From assembly GCA_023379265.1 (NCBI GenBank), contig JAMCUI010000008.1, positions 1-32,584 of the forward strand: 32,584 bases of DNA, written 5' to 3'. Shown in pieces: positions 8,215 through 17,682 of this stretch. The notes below the pieces were generated by a model that was not told the DNA's origin, did not search any database, and saw nothing but the letters and a program-made list of their open reading frames with translations. This DNA is from Patescibacteria group bacterium (GTDB lineage Bacteria; Patescibacteriota; Microgenomatia; 2-02-FULL-39-11). The number at the start of each line of letters is the position of its first letter. The stretch's first letter is position 1. A program made the position numbers and the translations under genes.

Positions 8215-10068
8215 GTGAAAAAAAGGATGGCACAGGATGTTCAAAAATTGGAAAGGTATTTCCGGCAGCACCGGAAACTGGCGTATGCCCTGATAATTAT
8301 CGTTGTGCTTATGGTGGCAGGCACCATCGTGCTGTCTCTAAAAATCCAAAATCACCAAGCCTACGTGACAACTCCTGAGGCACACGACCAGACTGTAAAC
8401 TCTACTCTTCAGACTCTAAATGTCGGCGAGCTGAAAAAGCACCTGACAAAAAAAGAAAAAAAGTGTATCGTCAGTACTCTGGGAAAAAAGGTGGCAAAAC
8501 GCATATTTCTTGATCTGAAAGATTCGGATAAAATCGGCAAAAAAACACTGGATAAAATTGCGTCCTGTCTGCCCGGTGACATAAGCGGAGGAAACAATAA
8601 TCCCAAAGGCAACGGCGGCGGTTCAAAGGGGAAAATAGCTTTAACTCCGCCTCCGTATAATGGAAGGATCAGTCCTTCTTTATTCCTCGCTGAACCGCCG
8701 GCCCAATCCAACGGATTTGCGGCGTACGCGCAGCCGCTGGAATTCGGAGCGCAAATCAACTCGTATGAAATTACGACTGCATGTCAGTTTGCCCCCAAAA
8801 TGGGAGTACATGCCACCACCGTCTGGACTGACTGGGGATCGCTTGAACCTCAACCGGAAACTTTCACTTTCAGCGGACTGGACAGCAAACTTTCTCAACT
8901 TTCTTCATGCGGAGTCACGGATATCGGATTGCATATCATGTTAAAAAACAACTGGGGGACAACAGAACCGGGAATTGAATCCCCGCCGGCCGATCCCAAC
9001 AAGCTCTATACTGCACTCACGGCAATAGCCGCGCATTATAAATCTTTAAACCTGCCCAACGGCGGAAGAGTGACCAGATTTGCCCTTGGCAATGAATATG
9101 AAAGTGCAAACCACTGGCCATCCAGCATTTCCAGCTATACCAGTCTTCTGCAGGGAGCATACCAGGCTGTAAAAGCCGGAGATCCGCAGGCCCAGCCTGA
9201 AGAAAGCGGAACCGGCGGATCGTGTTTCGGTGTTGCGGTTGGAAATCAGCTTTTACAATCAGGCTATGACCAGGAAGCAATTGATTATGTCAACAGTTAT
9301 TATGGCGTGAGACCGGCATTTAATTATGCCGGCCAGATAACGTATATCTCGCAATTACAGAACTTTCTTTTAAATGCGGACGCGAAAAGCCGGTTTGCCT
9401 GCCGCTTCAATACATGGTTTTCCTCTCTATATTCAGTCAACCTGGGATACAGTACCAGTCAGATTCACTATTATGCACCGTGGGATGATCTGACGACTGT
9501 TTTTCATTTTGTCCGCAACGGACTTCAGCTGGGAGGCAAACCTGCGTCTTTTCCGATTGAGGTATGGGAGCTTGGTTACGGATGGCCTGACAGGACAACT
9601 TATAATCAGCAAAACCACTCGCAGACAGTAGTTAAGCTTCTGGCAACAGCAGCGGGAGAAGGAGCTGACAGGATTATATACTGGAAACTTCTTGACGAGA
9701 TGTTTAAACATCAGGGTTCCGGAGGCACAAGTCCCAGCAGGGATGTCGGACTGGTACAGGAAGACCAGGCGGGAAATTACGCCATGGATCCTCCGGCAAC
9801 CGCGTATCAGGTTACCGTATCCAAACTCTCCGGAGCAACCGGCGCAAAAAGTGTCGATACGGGCAATCCCTCGGTATGGGTATACGGGTTCAATTTCAGC
9901 GACGGTCACACTGTCTATGTGGCCTGGACAGCGGATAATGCGGCGTCTGACACGATCAGTCTGCCGATAGCAACGTCAACGGTTTCAGTAACTGATATCA
10001 CGGGGGCGGTATCACAGGCCAACCCATCCTCAATTCCCGTCGGACCATCACCTGTTTTTATACAGTAA
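8215..10068 (+). CDS. Membrane-anchored glycoside-hydrolase-like (TIM barrel) protein
   Basis: GTG start; N-terminus near-identical to the preceding gene; FALGNEYES and FPIEVWELGYGWP clan-A-like motifs. Confidence 0.65.
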   Translation: MKKRMAQDVQKLERYFRQHRKLAYALIIIVVLMVAGTIVLSLKIQNHQAYVTTPEAHDQTVNSTLQTLNVGELKKHLTKKEKKCIVSTLGKKVAKRIFLDLKDSDKIGKKTLDKIASCLPGDISGGNNNPKGNGGGSKGKIALTPPPYNGRISPSLFLAEPPAQSNGFAAYAQPLEFGAQINSYEITTACQFAPKMGVHATTVWTDWGSLEPQPETFTFSGLDSKLSQLSSCGVTDIGLHIMLKNNWGTTEPGIESPPADPNKLYTALTAIAAHYKSLNLPNGGRVTRFALGNEYESANHWPSSISSYTSLLQGAYQAVKAGDPQAQPEESGTGGSCFGVAVGNQLLQSGYDQEAIDYVNSYYGVRPAFNYAGQITYISQLQNFLLNADAKSRFACRFNTWFSSLYSVNLGYSTSQIHYYAPWDDLTTVFHFVRNGLQLGGKPASFPIEVWELGYGWPDRTTYNQQNHSQTVVKLLATAAGEGADRIIYWKLLDEMFKHQGSGGTSPSRDVGLVQEDQAGNYAMDPPATAYQVTVSKLSGATGAKSVDTGNPSVWVYGFNFSDGHTVYVAWTADNAASDTISLPIATSTVSVTDITGAVSQANPSSIPVGPSPVFIQ

Positions 10069-10318
10069 AACATTCTTTACAAGTTTGCGGTGGATTAAGC
10101 CCGGGTTTATCGCTATCTTTACCAGTTGAATAAAGAATTTATCATAAATATTTCATTTATTTTAAATTCTTTCCAGTGTAATCAGCTTTGCGTTGAAATC
10201 GAAACGTTGGCGGTCTGCGCTTACTGAAAAAATCTTCTTTTCCATATCCTCAACCTCATGGGTATTCCCTGATATATTGACAAAATATTCCACTACTGAT
10301 TTACTTAAATTAATACAT

Positions 10319-11332
10319 ATGCAGAAAAAAAATCCTCAAGGTGGAATTTTATATTTTTGGCATAAACAAAACAGAAGCCAGAAATTGACCCTCGTCTTGA
10401 TTCTGCTGCTTTTACCCTTTGTCCTCCTAGCGGCCCTAAACAAGGTAAACATCTTTCCTAAAGCAGCCATATACACACCTTCCGCTTCTATCTTTCCTAC
10501 TGTTACTCCTCCACCGGTTGCTCTGCCAGATATCTTGAATAGTAAAGGACCGTTTTTGCCCCAGGAACAAGTTGCCGCAAAAGTCGGTCAAGAAAATATT
10601 TATAATAAAGATCTGAATTATGCCGTTTATTCCAGATATTACTCTGAGCTGATAAAACCCAGCACCAGCTCCGCCAATCTGAAAAATAAAGTGCTCTCGG
10701 AATTAATTGATGACTCAATACTTCTTCAAGCCAGCCAGCTATATCCGCAGATTTTCGGCAATGTCAACCTCAATCAGTCAATCTTTGATAATATCGACAA
10801 AGATTATCAGCAGAGAGATAAAACACTAGAACAGCTAAAGGATTCTTTCAAAAATAAGCTTGAGGAAAAAATATCTGGAGGTAGAATCTCCATATGGTAC
10901 CACAACGTAAATCCTCCTGCCAAATACTCAATTGAAGAAGCACGAACTATAGCTCAAAACAAAATTCAGGCTATTTACCAGAACTTAATTTCCGGAAAAA
11001 TCACATTTTCAGAAGCAGGTAACCAGATAAAAAACGACGATTCGCTTATAGACCTCGATCCAAATTACAAAGGTAATGCTATCTATCTTTTTGACAATGT
11101 ATCACCGGATACAATTGCCTTTCCTTCACAACAGGTAAAAGATATGGTTTTACGTTTGAAGCCCGGTCAAATATCTACTGTTACTGAACAACAAAGCCCA
11201 AAACCATCTAGTATTGGAGAGGAATTTTTCGCAATCTGGACCATTACCAATATTACAAACAGCGGTGAAGGTGACCTACCCAACTGGATAGACAAACAGA
11301 AAAGTAGTTTCAATATCACTACATTCAACTGA
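10319..11332 (+). CDS. SurA/PrsA-like membrane-anchored foldase-like protein
   Basis: TM anchor, then QEQVAAKVGQENIYNKDL...LKNKVLSELIDDSILLQAS (SurA N-like) and a degenerate parvulin-like region; ORF extends to 10193 but ATG 10319 is a better start. Confidence 0.55.
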   Translation: MQKKNPQGGILYFWHKQNRSQKLTLVLILLLLPFVLLAALNKVNIFPKAAIYTPSASIFPTVTPPPVALPDILNSKGPFLPQEQVAAKVGQENIYNKDLNYAVYSRYYSELIKPSTSSANLKNKVLSELIDDSILLQASQLYPQIFGNVNLNQSIFDNIDKDYQQRDKTLEQLKDSFKNKLEEKISGGRISIWYHNVNPPAKYSIEEARTIAQNKIQAIYQNLISGKITFSEAGNQIKNDDSLIDLDPNYKGNAIYLFDNVSPDTIAFPSQQVKDMVLRLKPGQISTVTEQQSPKPSSIGEEFFAIWTITNITNSGEGDLPNWIDKQKSSFNITTFN

Positions 11333-11333
11333 A

Positions 11334-13274
11334 GTGAAAAATAGATTTTTCAGAATATCATTTCTACTTTTTCTGGGAAGCACTCTAATAATATTAGAAT
11401 CTTCTCAAGCAAAACCAGCCTACGCTATTGCCGGCGCATTCGGACACGTCACCTGGTGTGGTACAAATATCGGTCTTAATGGGGTTTATATCCGCATGCG
11501 TCAACTCACCAACAATACAGACCCTGGACATGGAAAACAACCCAGAGATTGGACGGTAAAAACCACTAATGGCCCGCTTACATATATGCTTGATGGAAGC
11601 TGTAAAGATAGCAATGGGACGCCGGCGGGTGCAGGTTGGTACGCCGTGTTGGGTGGACCGGCATACTGCTATGTTCCCGGATTTGACTGTGCCGGTGGAA
11701 TTGGTGGTTATTACCAGAATCTTATCGGACCAGCATCGGTGGATGCTGCCGGACAATCTCTATGGCCTCCTGAAGTACCAAGAACAGGTTATTTTATACC
11801 CACTTCTGCTTATTCTTTTGATGCCGGCTTTGGCAATGATCAACCGCTTCCAGAACACGATTTCTGCTGGTACGGCTTAACTACTCCGACTCCCACCCCT
11901 TCACCTACAATTACTCCAACTGCTACACCAACTATAACACCCAGTCTTACTCCCACTCTTACCCCAACCTTAACACCTACTTTAACGCCTACACCCACTC
12001 TTACTCCTACACCCCCTAACACACCAACTCCTACACCAAACACCTGCAACAGCTGTCAATATCAGGCTGACCTTTACTGGGGCCAAACTCTTATGTCATT
12101 TGCCGGAGGAACCCGCTACAGTTTTTACAAAAGGCTTATTGCTACGGCCTCAAACCTCACTTATGACGGGTGCACTCTTGCTCCTGTTACTCCCTCACCT
12201 ACCACTATACCGGCTCTATCCGCCGGTTGCGACGATCCGGTAGGCAATCACTATCTGACAGGATCAATTGACGACAATATGGCAGGCTTACCTTTTGGAT
12301 ATATAAGAGGCACTATTAACAATACCTCAACCTGTACGTATGACGTGGGACTGGCTTCATATAAAGCCAACGGCACTAACATAGATATCCAAAATATCAA
12401 TGATTATCAAACTACGTCTATCGGTCCCGGTCAAACGGTTATCCTCTACGTAAAATCACCAATGAACAATGATGCTCCCAGCTGCCACATTAATCCGCCC
12501 ACGACTCCCACAACTACTCCTATCAACACCCTCACACCAACACAACCATCAAATGCTTGTGAAGTGAATTTTAACATACCTGACACTGCGGTCTGTTGGC
12601 CAGATTTCATTAGCTCTGTACCTGTAGACGGTACAATAGTCTCTCTGCCTGAAGGGGATTATTACCTTCAAAAAGCCTGGACTGTAATTGTACACCCAAC
12701 TGATAAAAGTATAGATTATGGTGCAATCTGTGAAGGGTTAAAGACCGATTCAAATAAAGTTTACTGGTCCGGCGAGACTTGTTATACCACAGATTATTCT
12801 ACCCCGTTAAAAGTTGGTGATAAATTCACAGTTTCTGTTCCCTGGCCTGGAATAAAACCGACTGATTCTTCTGTTGAAACTCACGTAGGTGTAAATATAG
12901 TCGATGTAAACGGAAATCCTATCAGCCCAAATTGTACCGCCGGACAGGATTACTATACGCCTTACGGATGTATTGACTCGATTTTTACTACCCCGAGCCA
13001 AGAACCAAATACACTCACACCTACTTCAAATGATCAATCAAATAATTTGCAATCCTCAGCTACCGCAACTCCAACCGGAAATGACTGCCCCAGGAAAAAA
13101 GAGGGGGATGCCAATTGTGACGGATCAGTAGACCTTATCGATTACTCCATTTGGTTAAATAGCCAATGTAACAAAACAGCCAGCGGAAACAATTGCAGCG
13201 ATACCAGAGCAGACTTTAACGGAGACGGGAGTGTAGACGACTCTGACTTAACAATCTGGAAATCAAATACCTGA
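11334..13274 (+). CDS. Secreted protein with Thr-Pro linkers and C-terminal dockerin-like domain
   Basis: Signal-peptide-like N-terminus, TPTLTPT repeats, C-terminal GDANCDGSVDLIDYSIWLNSQ...RADFNGDGSVDDSDLTIWKSNT (two Ca-binding-like loops). Confidence 0.8.
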   Translation: MKNRFFRISFLLFLGSTLIILESSQAKPAYAIAGAFGHVTWCGTNIGLNGVYIRMRQLTNNTDPGHGKQPRDWTVKTTNGPLTYMLDGSCKDSNGTPAGAGWYAVLGGPAYCYVPGFDCAGGIGGYYQNLIGPASVDAAGQSLWPPEVPRTGYFIPTSAYSFDAGFGNDQPLPEHDFCWYGLTTPTPTPSPTITPTATPTITPSLTPTLTPTLTPTLTPTPTLTPTPPNTPTPTPNTCNSCQYQADLYWGQTLMSFAGGTRYSFYKRLIATASNLTYDGCTLAPVTPSPTTIPALSAGCDDPVGNHYLTGSIDDNMAGLPFGYIRGTINNTSTCTYDVGLASYKANGTNIDIQNINDYQTTSIGPGQTVILYVKSPMNNDAPSCHINPPTTPTTTPINTLTPTQPSNACEVNFNIPDTAVCWPDFISSVPVDGTIVSLPEGDYYLQKAWTVIVHPTDKSIDYGAICEGLKTDSNKVYWSGETCYTTDYSTPLKVGDKFTVSVPWPGIKPTDSSVETHVGVNIVDVNGNPISPNCTAGQDYYTPYGCIDSIFTTPSQEPNTLTPTSNDQSNNLQSSATATPTGNDCPRKKEGDANCDGSVDLIDYSIWLNSQCNKTASGNNCSDTRADFNGDGSVDDSDLTIWKSNT

Positions 13275-13339
13275 AAACTATTTTTGAATCTTTTCAATAC
13301 TGCTGTAAGATCTGTAATAGATAGATATTATGTCCAAGT

Positions 13340-13735
13340 ATGTACAGATTTGTAGTTCACGAGCATCACGCCACCAGGCTACACTGGGATTTCAGGCTGG
13401 AAATGACCGAAAACCCTGATGGCAGCGGAAAGCTTGTCCTCAAAAGTTGGGCAGTGCCCAAAGGCCCGCCCCTCTCTCCCAAAGAAAAAAGGTTAGCCAT
13501 GGCCACTCCTGACCATGAAGTCAGTTATATCGATTTTGAAGGAAACATTCCGGAAGGATATTATGGTGCCGGAGAAGTGATTATCTGGGACAATGGCACT
13601 TATACACTGGAAGAAAGAAGCGAAACGGAGTATAAATTTATATTGGAAGGGAAAAAACTCAAAGGAAGCTTTGCACTCTTTCATCCGAAAACTTTCGGCA
13701 AAGACCAGTTTCTATTTATCAAACACGAATTATGA
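13340..13735 (+). CDS. Stand-alone LigD-type 3'-phosphoesterase domain protein
   Basis: FVVHEHHATRLHWDFRLEM...LKSWAVPKGPPLSPKEKRLAMATPDHEVSYIDFEGNIPEGYYGAGEVIIWDNGTY. Confidence 0.9.
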   Translation: MYRFVVHEHHATRLHWDFRLEMTENPDGSGKLVLKSWAVPKGPPLSPKEKRLAMATPDHEVSYIDFEGNIPEGYYGAGEVIIWDNGTYTLEERSETEYKFILEGKKLKGSFALFHPKTFGKDQFLFIKHEL

Positions 13736-14082
13736 ATAACTCACTAACTTCAAAAAAATGTATACCATGTGAAGGAGGAGCGGCTCCGCTGATTGCTGAG
13801 GAAATAGAAAAATACATGCCCCTGATACCACAATGGATGCTTGAAGAAGGAAAACTGGTAAGACGCTTTCAGTTTAAGGATTTTAGGGAGGCTATCGCTT
13901 TTGTCAATAAAGTGGCAGACTTGGCTGAGCGCGAAGGACACCATCCTAATATTTCTGTTTATGGCTGGAACAAGGTCAAACTCACCTGCTTCACTCACGC
14001 TATCCAAGGTCTGCATTTGAACGATTTTATCCTTGCTGCCAAAACCGACCAAATCTATCTCCGATCAACCCTATCAAGGTAA
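13732..14082 (+). CDS. Pterin-4a-carbinolamine dehydratase
   Basis: RRFQFKDFREAIAFVNKVADLAEREGHHPNISVYGWNKVKLTCFTHAIQGLHLNDFILAAKTDQI; overlaps previous gene by 4 nt. Confidence 0.92.
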   Translation: MNNSLTSKKCIPCEGGAAPLIAEEIEKYMPLIPQWMLEEGKLVRRFQFKDFREAIAFVNKVADLAEREGHHPNISVYGWNKVKLTCFTHAIQGLHLNDFILAAKTDQIYLRSTLSR

Positions 14083-14901
14083 TACTATCGTAAGAAACTG
14101 TATAATTGATTCCTTTGTCCTTTGCAGAAAATCTCCCAAATTATTTCCTATGATTTTTATGACAGGTACGCTAGTCGGAGTAGGAATAAGCGTAGCTGTT
14201 GGTGGAGGCACATACACTGTTGGCAATACAAATGTTGTCGGATACACTTGAGATGGATTGGTAGGATAGACTATGGTGGGAATTGATGTAGGCATTACCG
14301 TCGCTAAAGGAGTTTGTGTAGGAACAGAAGTGGGCGAAATAACCACGGTAGGAATTGCTGTAGGTAAAGGAGTCGGAAGAGGAAGGGACGTAGGAGTAGG
14401 TGGTGCGATCGTCGAACCGTCTGGTCCGTACTTCGGCCTCATAGAGGCCTCAGTATCCCCTATCATACATCCATAACCATCCGGTGTATTGGTACCCAAG
14501 TGATATGAATTACCATTGGCGTCATGAAAAATCCAATACCAGCCACACTCGCCCCTATATTTTTTCCCTGCCGGCAACTGGTTACAAATCGACATCTGGC
14601 AGTATCCCCTTATTGGCCAATCGCAAGCGTGATAGGGCTGCTCACCATCAGGCAGGTCAGTAATATCTCCTTTAGCATTTAACTGAGTGATTATGTCATT
14701 ACAGCAGGAAGGCTGGTTTACGCAGTATTTCTGGTCGTCTTCTATGCTGGCGCGGGTCCTGATATCCCCGGAAGGATTATTTAAGAAGTGGCTGGAAACA
14801 AAAATAGTACCAGTCAAAACAACAAGCCCCAAACCCAAAAGAATCCTTCTATCTAAAAATCTCAATTTTCGGACATTCTTTTTTTTCTTTGTCCTTTTCA
14901 T
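14074..14901 (-). CDS. Secreted/surface protein with Thr-Pro linker and hydrophobic C-terminal tail
   Basis: N-terminal basic/TM segment, Cys-rich region, PTPTSLPLPTPLPT linker, C-terminus IIQFLTIVLP. Confidence 0.65.
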   Translation of the reverse strand: MKRTKKKKNVRKLRFLDRRILLGLGLVVLTGTIFVSSHFLNNPSGDIRTRASIEDDQKYCVNQPSCCNDIITQLNAKGDITDLPDGEQPYHACDWPIRGYCQMSICNQLPAGKKYRGECGWYWIFHDANGNSYHLGTNTPDGYGCMIGDTEASMRPKYGPDGSTIAPPTPTSLPLPTPLPTAIPTVVISPTSVPTQTPLATVMPTSIPTIVYPTNPSQVYPTTFVLPTVYVPPPTATLIPTPTSVPVIKIIGNNLGDFLQRTKESIIQFLTIVLP

Positions 14902-15019
14902 GATAACAATAGTAGGAGTTTAGAGATAACAAGTCAATAACTGAAGGAGTAGTCGCTAAAAATTTGAGAAACAGCAAAAAATGATAATCTGGCTGTCCGG
15001 TTCTATCTAAAGTCAAATA

Positions 15020-15781
15020 TCATTTCTTTTCAAAATAGAGCGTAACAGTGGATGTAACCGTCTGTGTTCCCGGCTCAATTTGAGGACCGCCTCCACCAAG
15101 CCCTGCCGCACGGGGCAAAGCAGAAGACAATCCGTAATCATAATTTATCGGCTGACTAGGATTGGACTCGACAATATTAGTCACTTTTCCCAACGATATC
15201 CCCAGATTTTGAGCCAGTTTGACTGCCTGGTCTTTGGCATTCTGGATAGCTTTGTCCCGCGCCTCTTCCCTGAATTTTTCAGGATTATCGACAGTAAAAC
15301 GAGTACCGGTAACCTCGTTGGCTCCGGCGCCGGTTGCCTCATTTATCACTTTTGTAGCCAATTTTATGTCTTTAATCTTTATTTCTACGGTAGCGTTGCC
15401 GTTGTAACCTGTAATCCGGTTACCTTCTTCAGGCTTATAGCTATAAGCAGGCGTAATGTTATAACTTGAGGTTTTAATATTTTCTTTGGCTATTCCCAAT
15501 GCTTTCATCGCATCTATCAGCTTGTTATTCACCTCATCAATCTTTGATTGTACTTCATCTGCAGTTGGTAAATTATTTACAGTAATCCCGGCGTCGACAT
15601 AAACAGTGTCAGGAGTAACATCCACTTTTCCCTCTCCTACTATGGCTAGCTCGGTAGACTTAGTTGTATTGGTAACCGTAATATCAAGAGGATAAGAAAT
15701 GTTAAAAACTTTTATGGCAAAAAGGAAAGCAAGGGTAATAAGAACTAAAACCAAGTACTTAAAAACAAGATCAAATTTCAT
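15020..15781 (-). CDS. SIMPL domain (DUF541) protein
   Basis: LAIVGEGKVDVTPDTVYVDAGITV...IKTSSYNITPAYSY...GYNGNATVEIKIKDI...ARDKAIQNAKDQAVKLAQNLGISLGKV. Confidence 0.88.
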   Translation of the reverse strand: MKFDLVFKYLVLVLITLAFLFAIKVFNISYPLDITVTNTTKSTELAIVGEGKVDVTPDTVYVDAGITVNNLPTADEVQSKIDEVNNKLIDAMKALGIAKENIKTSSYNITPAYSYKPEEGNRITGYNGNATVEIKIKDIKLATKVINEATGAGANEVTGTRFTVDNPEKFREEARDKAIQNAKDQAVKLAQNLGISLGKVTNIVESNPSQPINYDYGLSSALPRAAGLGGGGPQIEPGTQTVTSTVTLYFEKK

Positions 15782-15873
15782 ATTTCCATTTTACAACGGA
15801 TTTTTCCCAAAAATCAATTTTTGTAATCAAATTCACAAATCAACATCTTATACTGTGATATAATATCTCTTTT

Positions 15874-16251
15874 ATGCCAGAAACCGTTTCCCATAAACAC
15901 GAATGCCAGGCAATTGTAGTTTCTTGTATGGACCATAGACTAAGATCTTTTCTGAGAAAATGGACTATTGCAAATATTAGCGAAGGATTCGATAGGGTCG
16001 CAATCGCCGGAGGAGTAAAAAATTTACCGTTTGTGGTAGAGCAGATTGATCTCTCGGTCAAACTACACAATATCAAAGAAGCATACCTCATAAACCATGG
16101 GGATTGTGGAGCATATGGCGCAGAAGGTACGTTTGAAAAAAACAAGGAAGATTTGCTTTTTGCCAAGAAAATCCTGCAACACAAATTCCCCAGACTCAAG
16201 ATTATCCTCTTCTACCTCAAGCTTAACGGTGAGTTTGTAAAGATTTTGTAG
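15874..16251 (+). CDS. Small beta-carbonic-anhydrase-like protein
   Basis: SCMDHR (C-x-D-x-R) and INHGDCGAYG zinc-ligand motifs in a 125-aa protein. Confidence 0.65.
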   Translation: MPETVSHKHECQAIVVSCMDHRLRSFLRKWTIANISEGFDRVAIAGGVKNLPFVVEQIDLSVKLHNIKEAYLINHGDCGAYGAEGTFEKNKEDLLFAKKILQHKFPRLKIILFYLKLNGEFVKIL

Positions 16252-16310
16252 AACCCTAAAACGTTTGCTTCATCATTGTAGAAAACCACTATTGAACTGA
16301 CTCCTCAATT

Positions 16311-17549
16311 TTAAGGCAATATCGTATGGATAAATATTACGGCAAGCCCGGGAAGTGATTGTATAAATCTGATTACTGGGCTCTCTACAATTTTTTGCGA
16401 TAAAGGTTTTTCGGGAGTAGGTGTGGGAGGAACGGGTGTGACGCTAGATGAAGGCACAACATTGTTTACTGGTGGGGTTGGCCACTGATTTATCGGGTTT
16501 GACACTACCGGCCGGGAAACAATTAGGGTAGGAGTCGTAAATACGGGAGGATTAGTCGCAACCACTTGAGGTGTCGGAGTGTTAGAAGGAGGTTGACTAA
16601 TAGACTGTGTGGGTTGTACCACTGGTTGGGTCAGCTGACCCGGGGGCTGAGTCGGTTGAACCACCGATTGAGTGGGGGGGACAACTGGAGCGGTTGGCAG
16701 ATCGCCAAATCCCTGCCACCAGTCTTTCCGGCTTCGCGGATCCATCCAATCACCTGAATCTCTAATGGCCACCCTGAAATCCCCGCCATTACCATATCCG
16801 AAAACCTGACCTGTTCTTATAACCGGCAACGACCCTCTACCATTTGAATCCTCCTTTTCATATGAAGCGTAGAGGTTGGAATCAAGGCAAAAATTGTCCA
16901 TATGAATAAAATATCCATCGCCTGGATTATCACCTAAACCATGCACAAAAGTAGCAGAAGTGGAAGTAGCGTAAACCAACATTAAAACATGCCCTCCACC
17001 TATGTCTCTACCTGCTTTAGGCCCAACCAGCTGCTCCCCAGCATAAGTTGATAAACCTATAAGATTCACAGGCCAATGCTGTTCCAGATTTGGACTGGGA
17101 GCATTTTTTGACCAATCCCATTGATGCACGGCATAAGTCTTTACGATACTTGGTAATACCGGAAACATTGTTCCGAGGTTTGGCGGCATCACCGGATCAG
17201 TATCACCTCCATAGCTTACCAACTGTTTATCTCCTGGTACCTCCGCATACCCCCTCAGGTTCATATTGATTTCAGGATTTTGGCCAACGTTTGAAGGTCT
17301 TTGATAATCACTTTGCACTCTTAATGTGTCATAACTTTGTGAAGATGTTGTAGGACAACCACCCGAAGCGCTTTGAAATTTACTGGTGGTATAATTTTGA
17401 CTCACTAGGTTGCTGGCATGAGAAAGAATGGTAAAAACTATCTTTGCCTGCAGAATAAAGGAAACAATAAAAACTGATAATCCTATAAAGAAATATATAC
17501 CAAACTTCACATAATCGGTCTTTTTGGCCTGACGTTTCAACTTTCTCAT
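16311..17549 (-). CDS. Secreted/surface protein with Pro/Thr/Gln-rich linker and hydrophobic C-terminal tail
   Basis: N-terminal TM, long PTQ/PTP linker, C-terminus FIQSLPGLAVIFIHTILP. Confidence 0.65.
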   Translation of the reverse strand: MRKLKRQAKKTDYVKFGIYFFIGLSVFIVSFILQAKIVFTILSHASNLVSQNYTTSKFQSASGGCPTTSSQSYDTLRVQSDYQRPSNVGQNPEINMNLRGYAEVPGDKQLVSYGGDTDPVMPPNLGTMFPVLPSIVKTYAVHQWDWSKNAPSPNLEQHWPVNLIGLSTYAGEQLVGPKAGRDIGGGHVLMLVYATSTSATFVHGLGDNPGDGYFIHMDNFCLDSNLYASYEKEDSNGRGSLPVIRTGQVFGYGNGGDFRVAIRDSGDWMDPRSRKDWWQGFGDLPTAPVVPPTQSVVQPTQPPGQLTQPVVQPTQSISQPPSNTPTPQVVATNPPVFTTPTLIVSRPVVSNPINQWPTPPVNNVVPSSSVTPVPPTPTPEKPLSQKIVESPVIRFIQSLPGLAVIFIHTILP

Positions 17550-17682
17550 CTAAAATATAATAGCATAAAACCAGCTTGTATATAAAAATACGGAGTAGAA
17601 CTGGTGGCAAAAGTTAAAACCAAACCTATCGAAATCAGTTTGAGAAACAATCTACTTCTGAAGGTGAAAAAGATGATACTGT

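Noticed and set aside
11840-12049. Minus-strand ORF with GVGVGV repeats
   Set aside because: Antisense shadow of the Thr-Pro linker of the dockerin-like protein.
14273-14476. Plus-strand ORF with VGVGK-type repeats
   Set aside because: Antisense shadow of the Thr-Pro linker of the minus-strand secreted protein 14074..14901.
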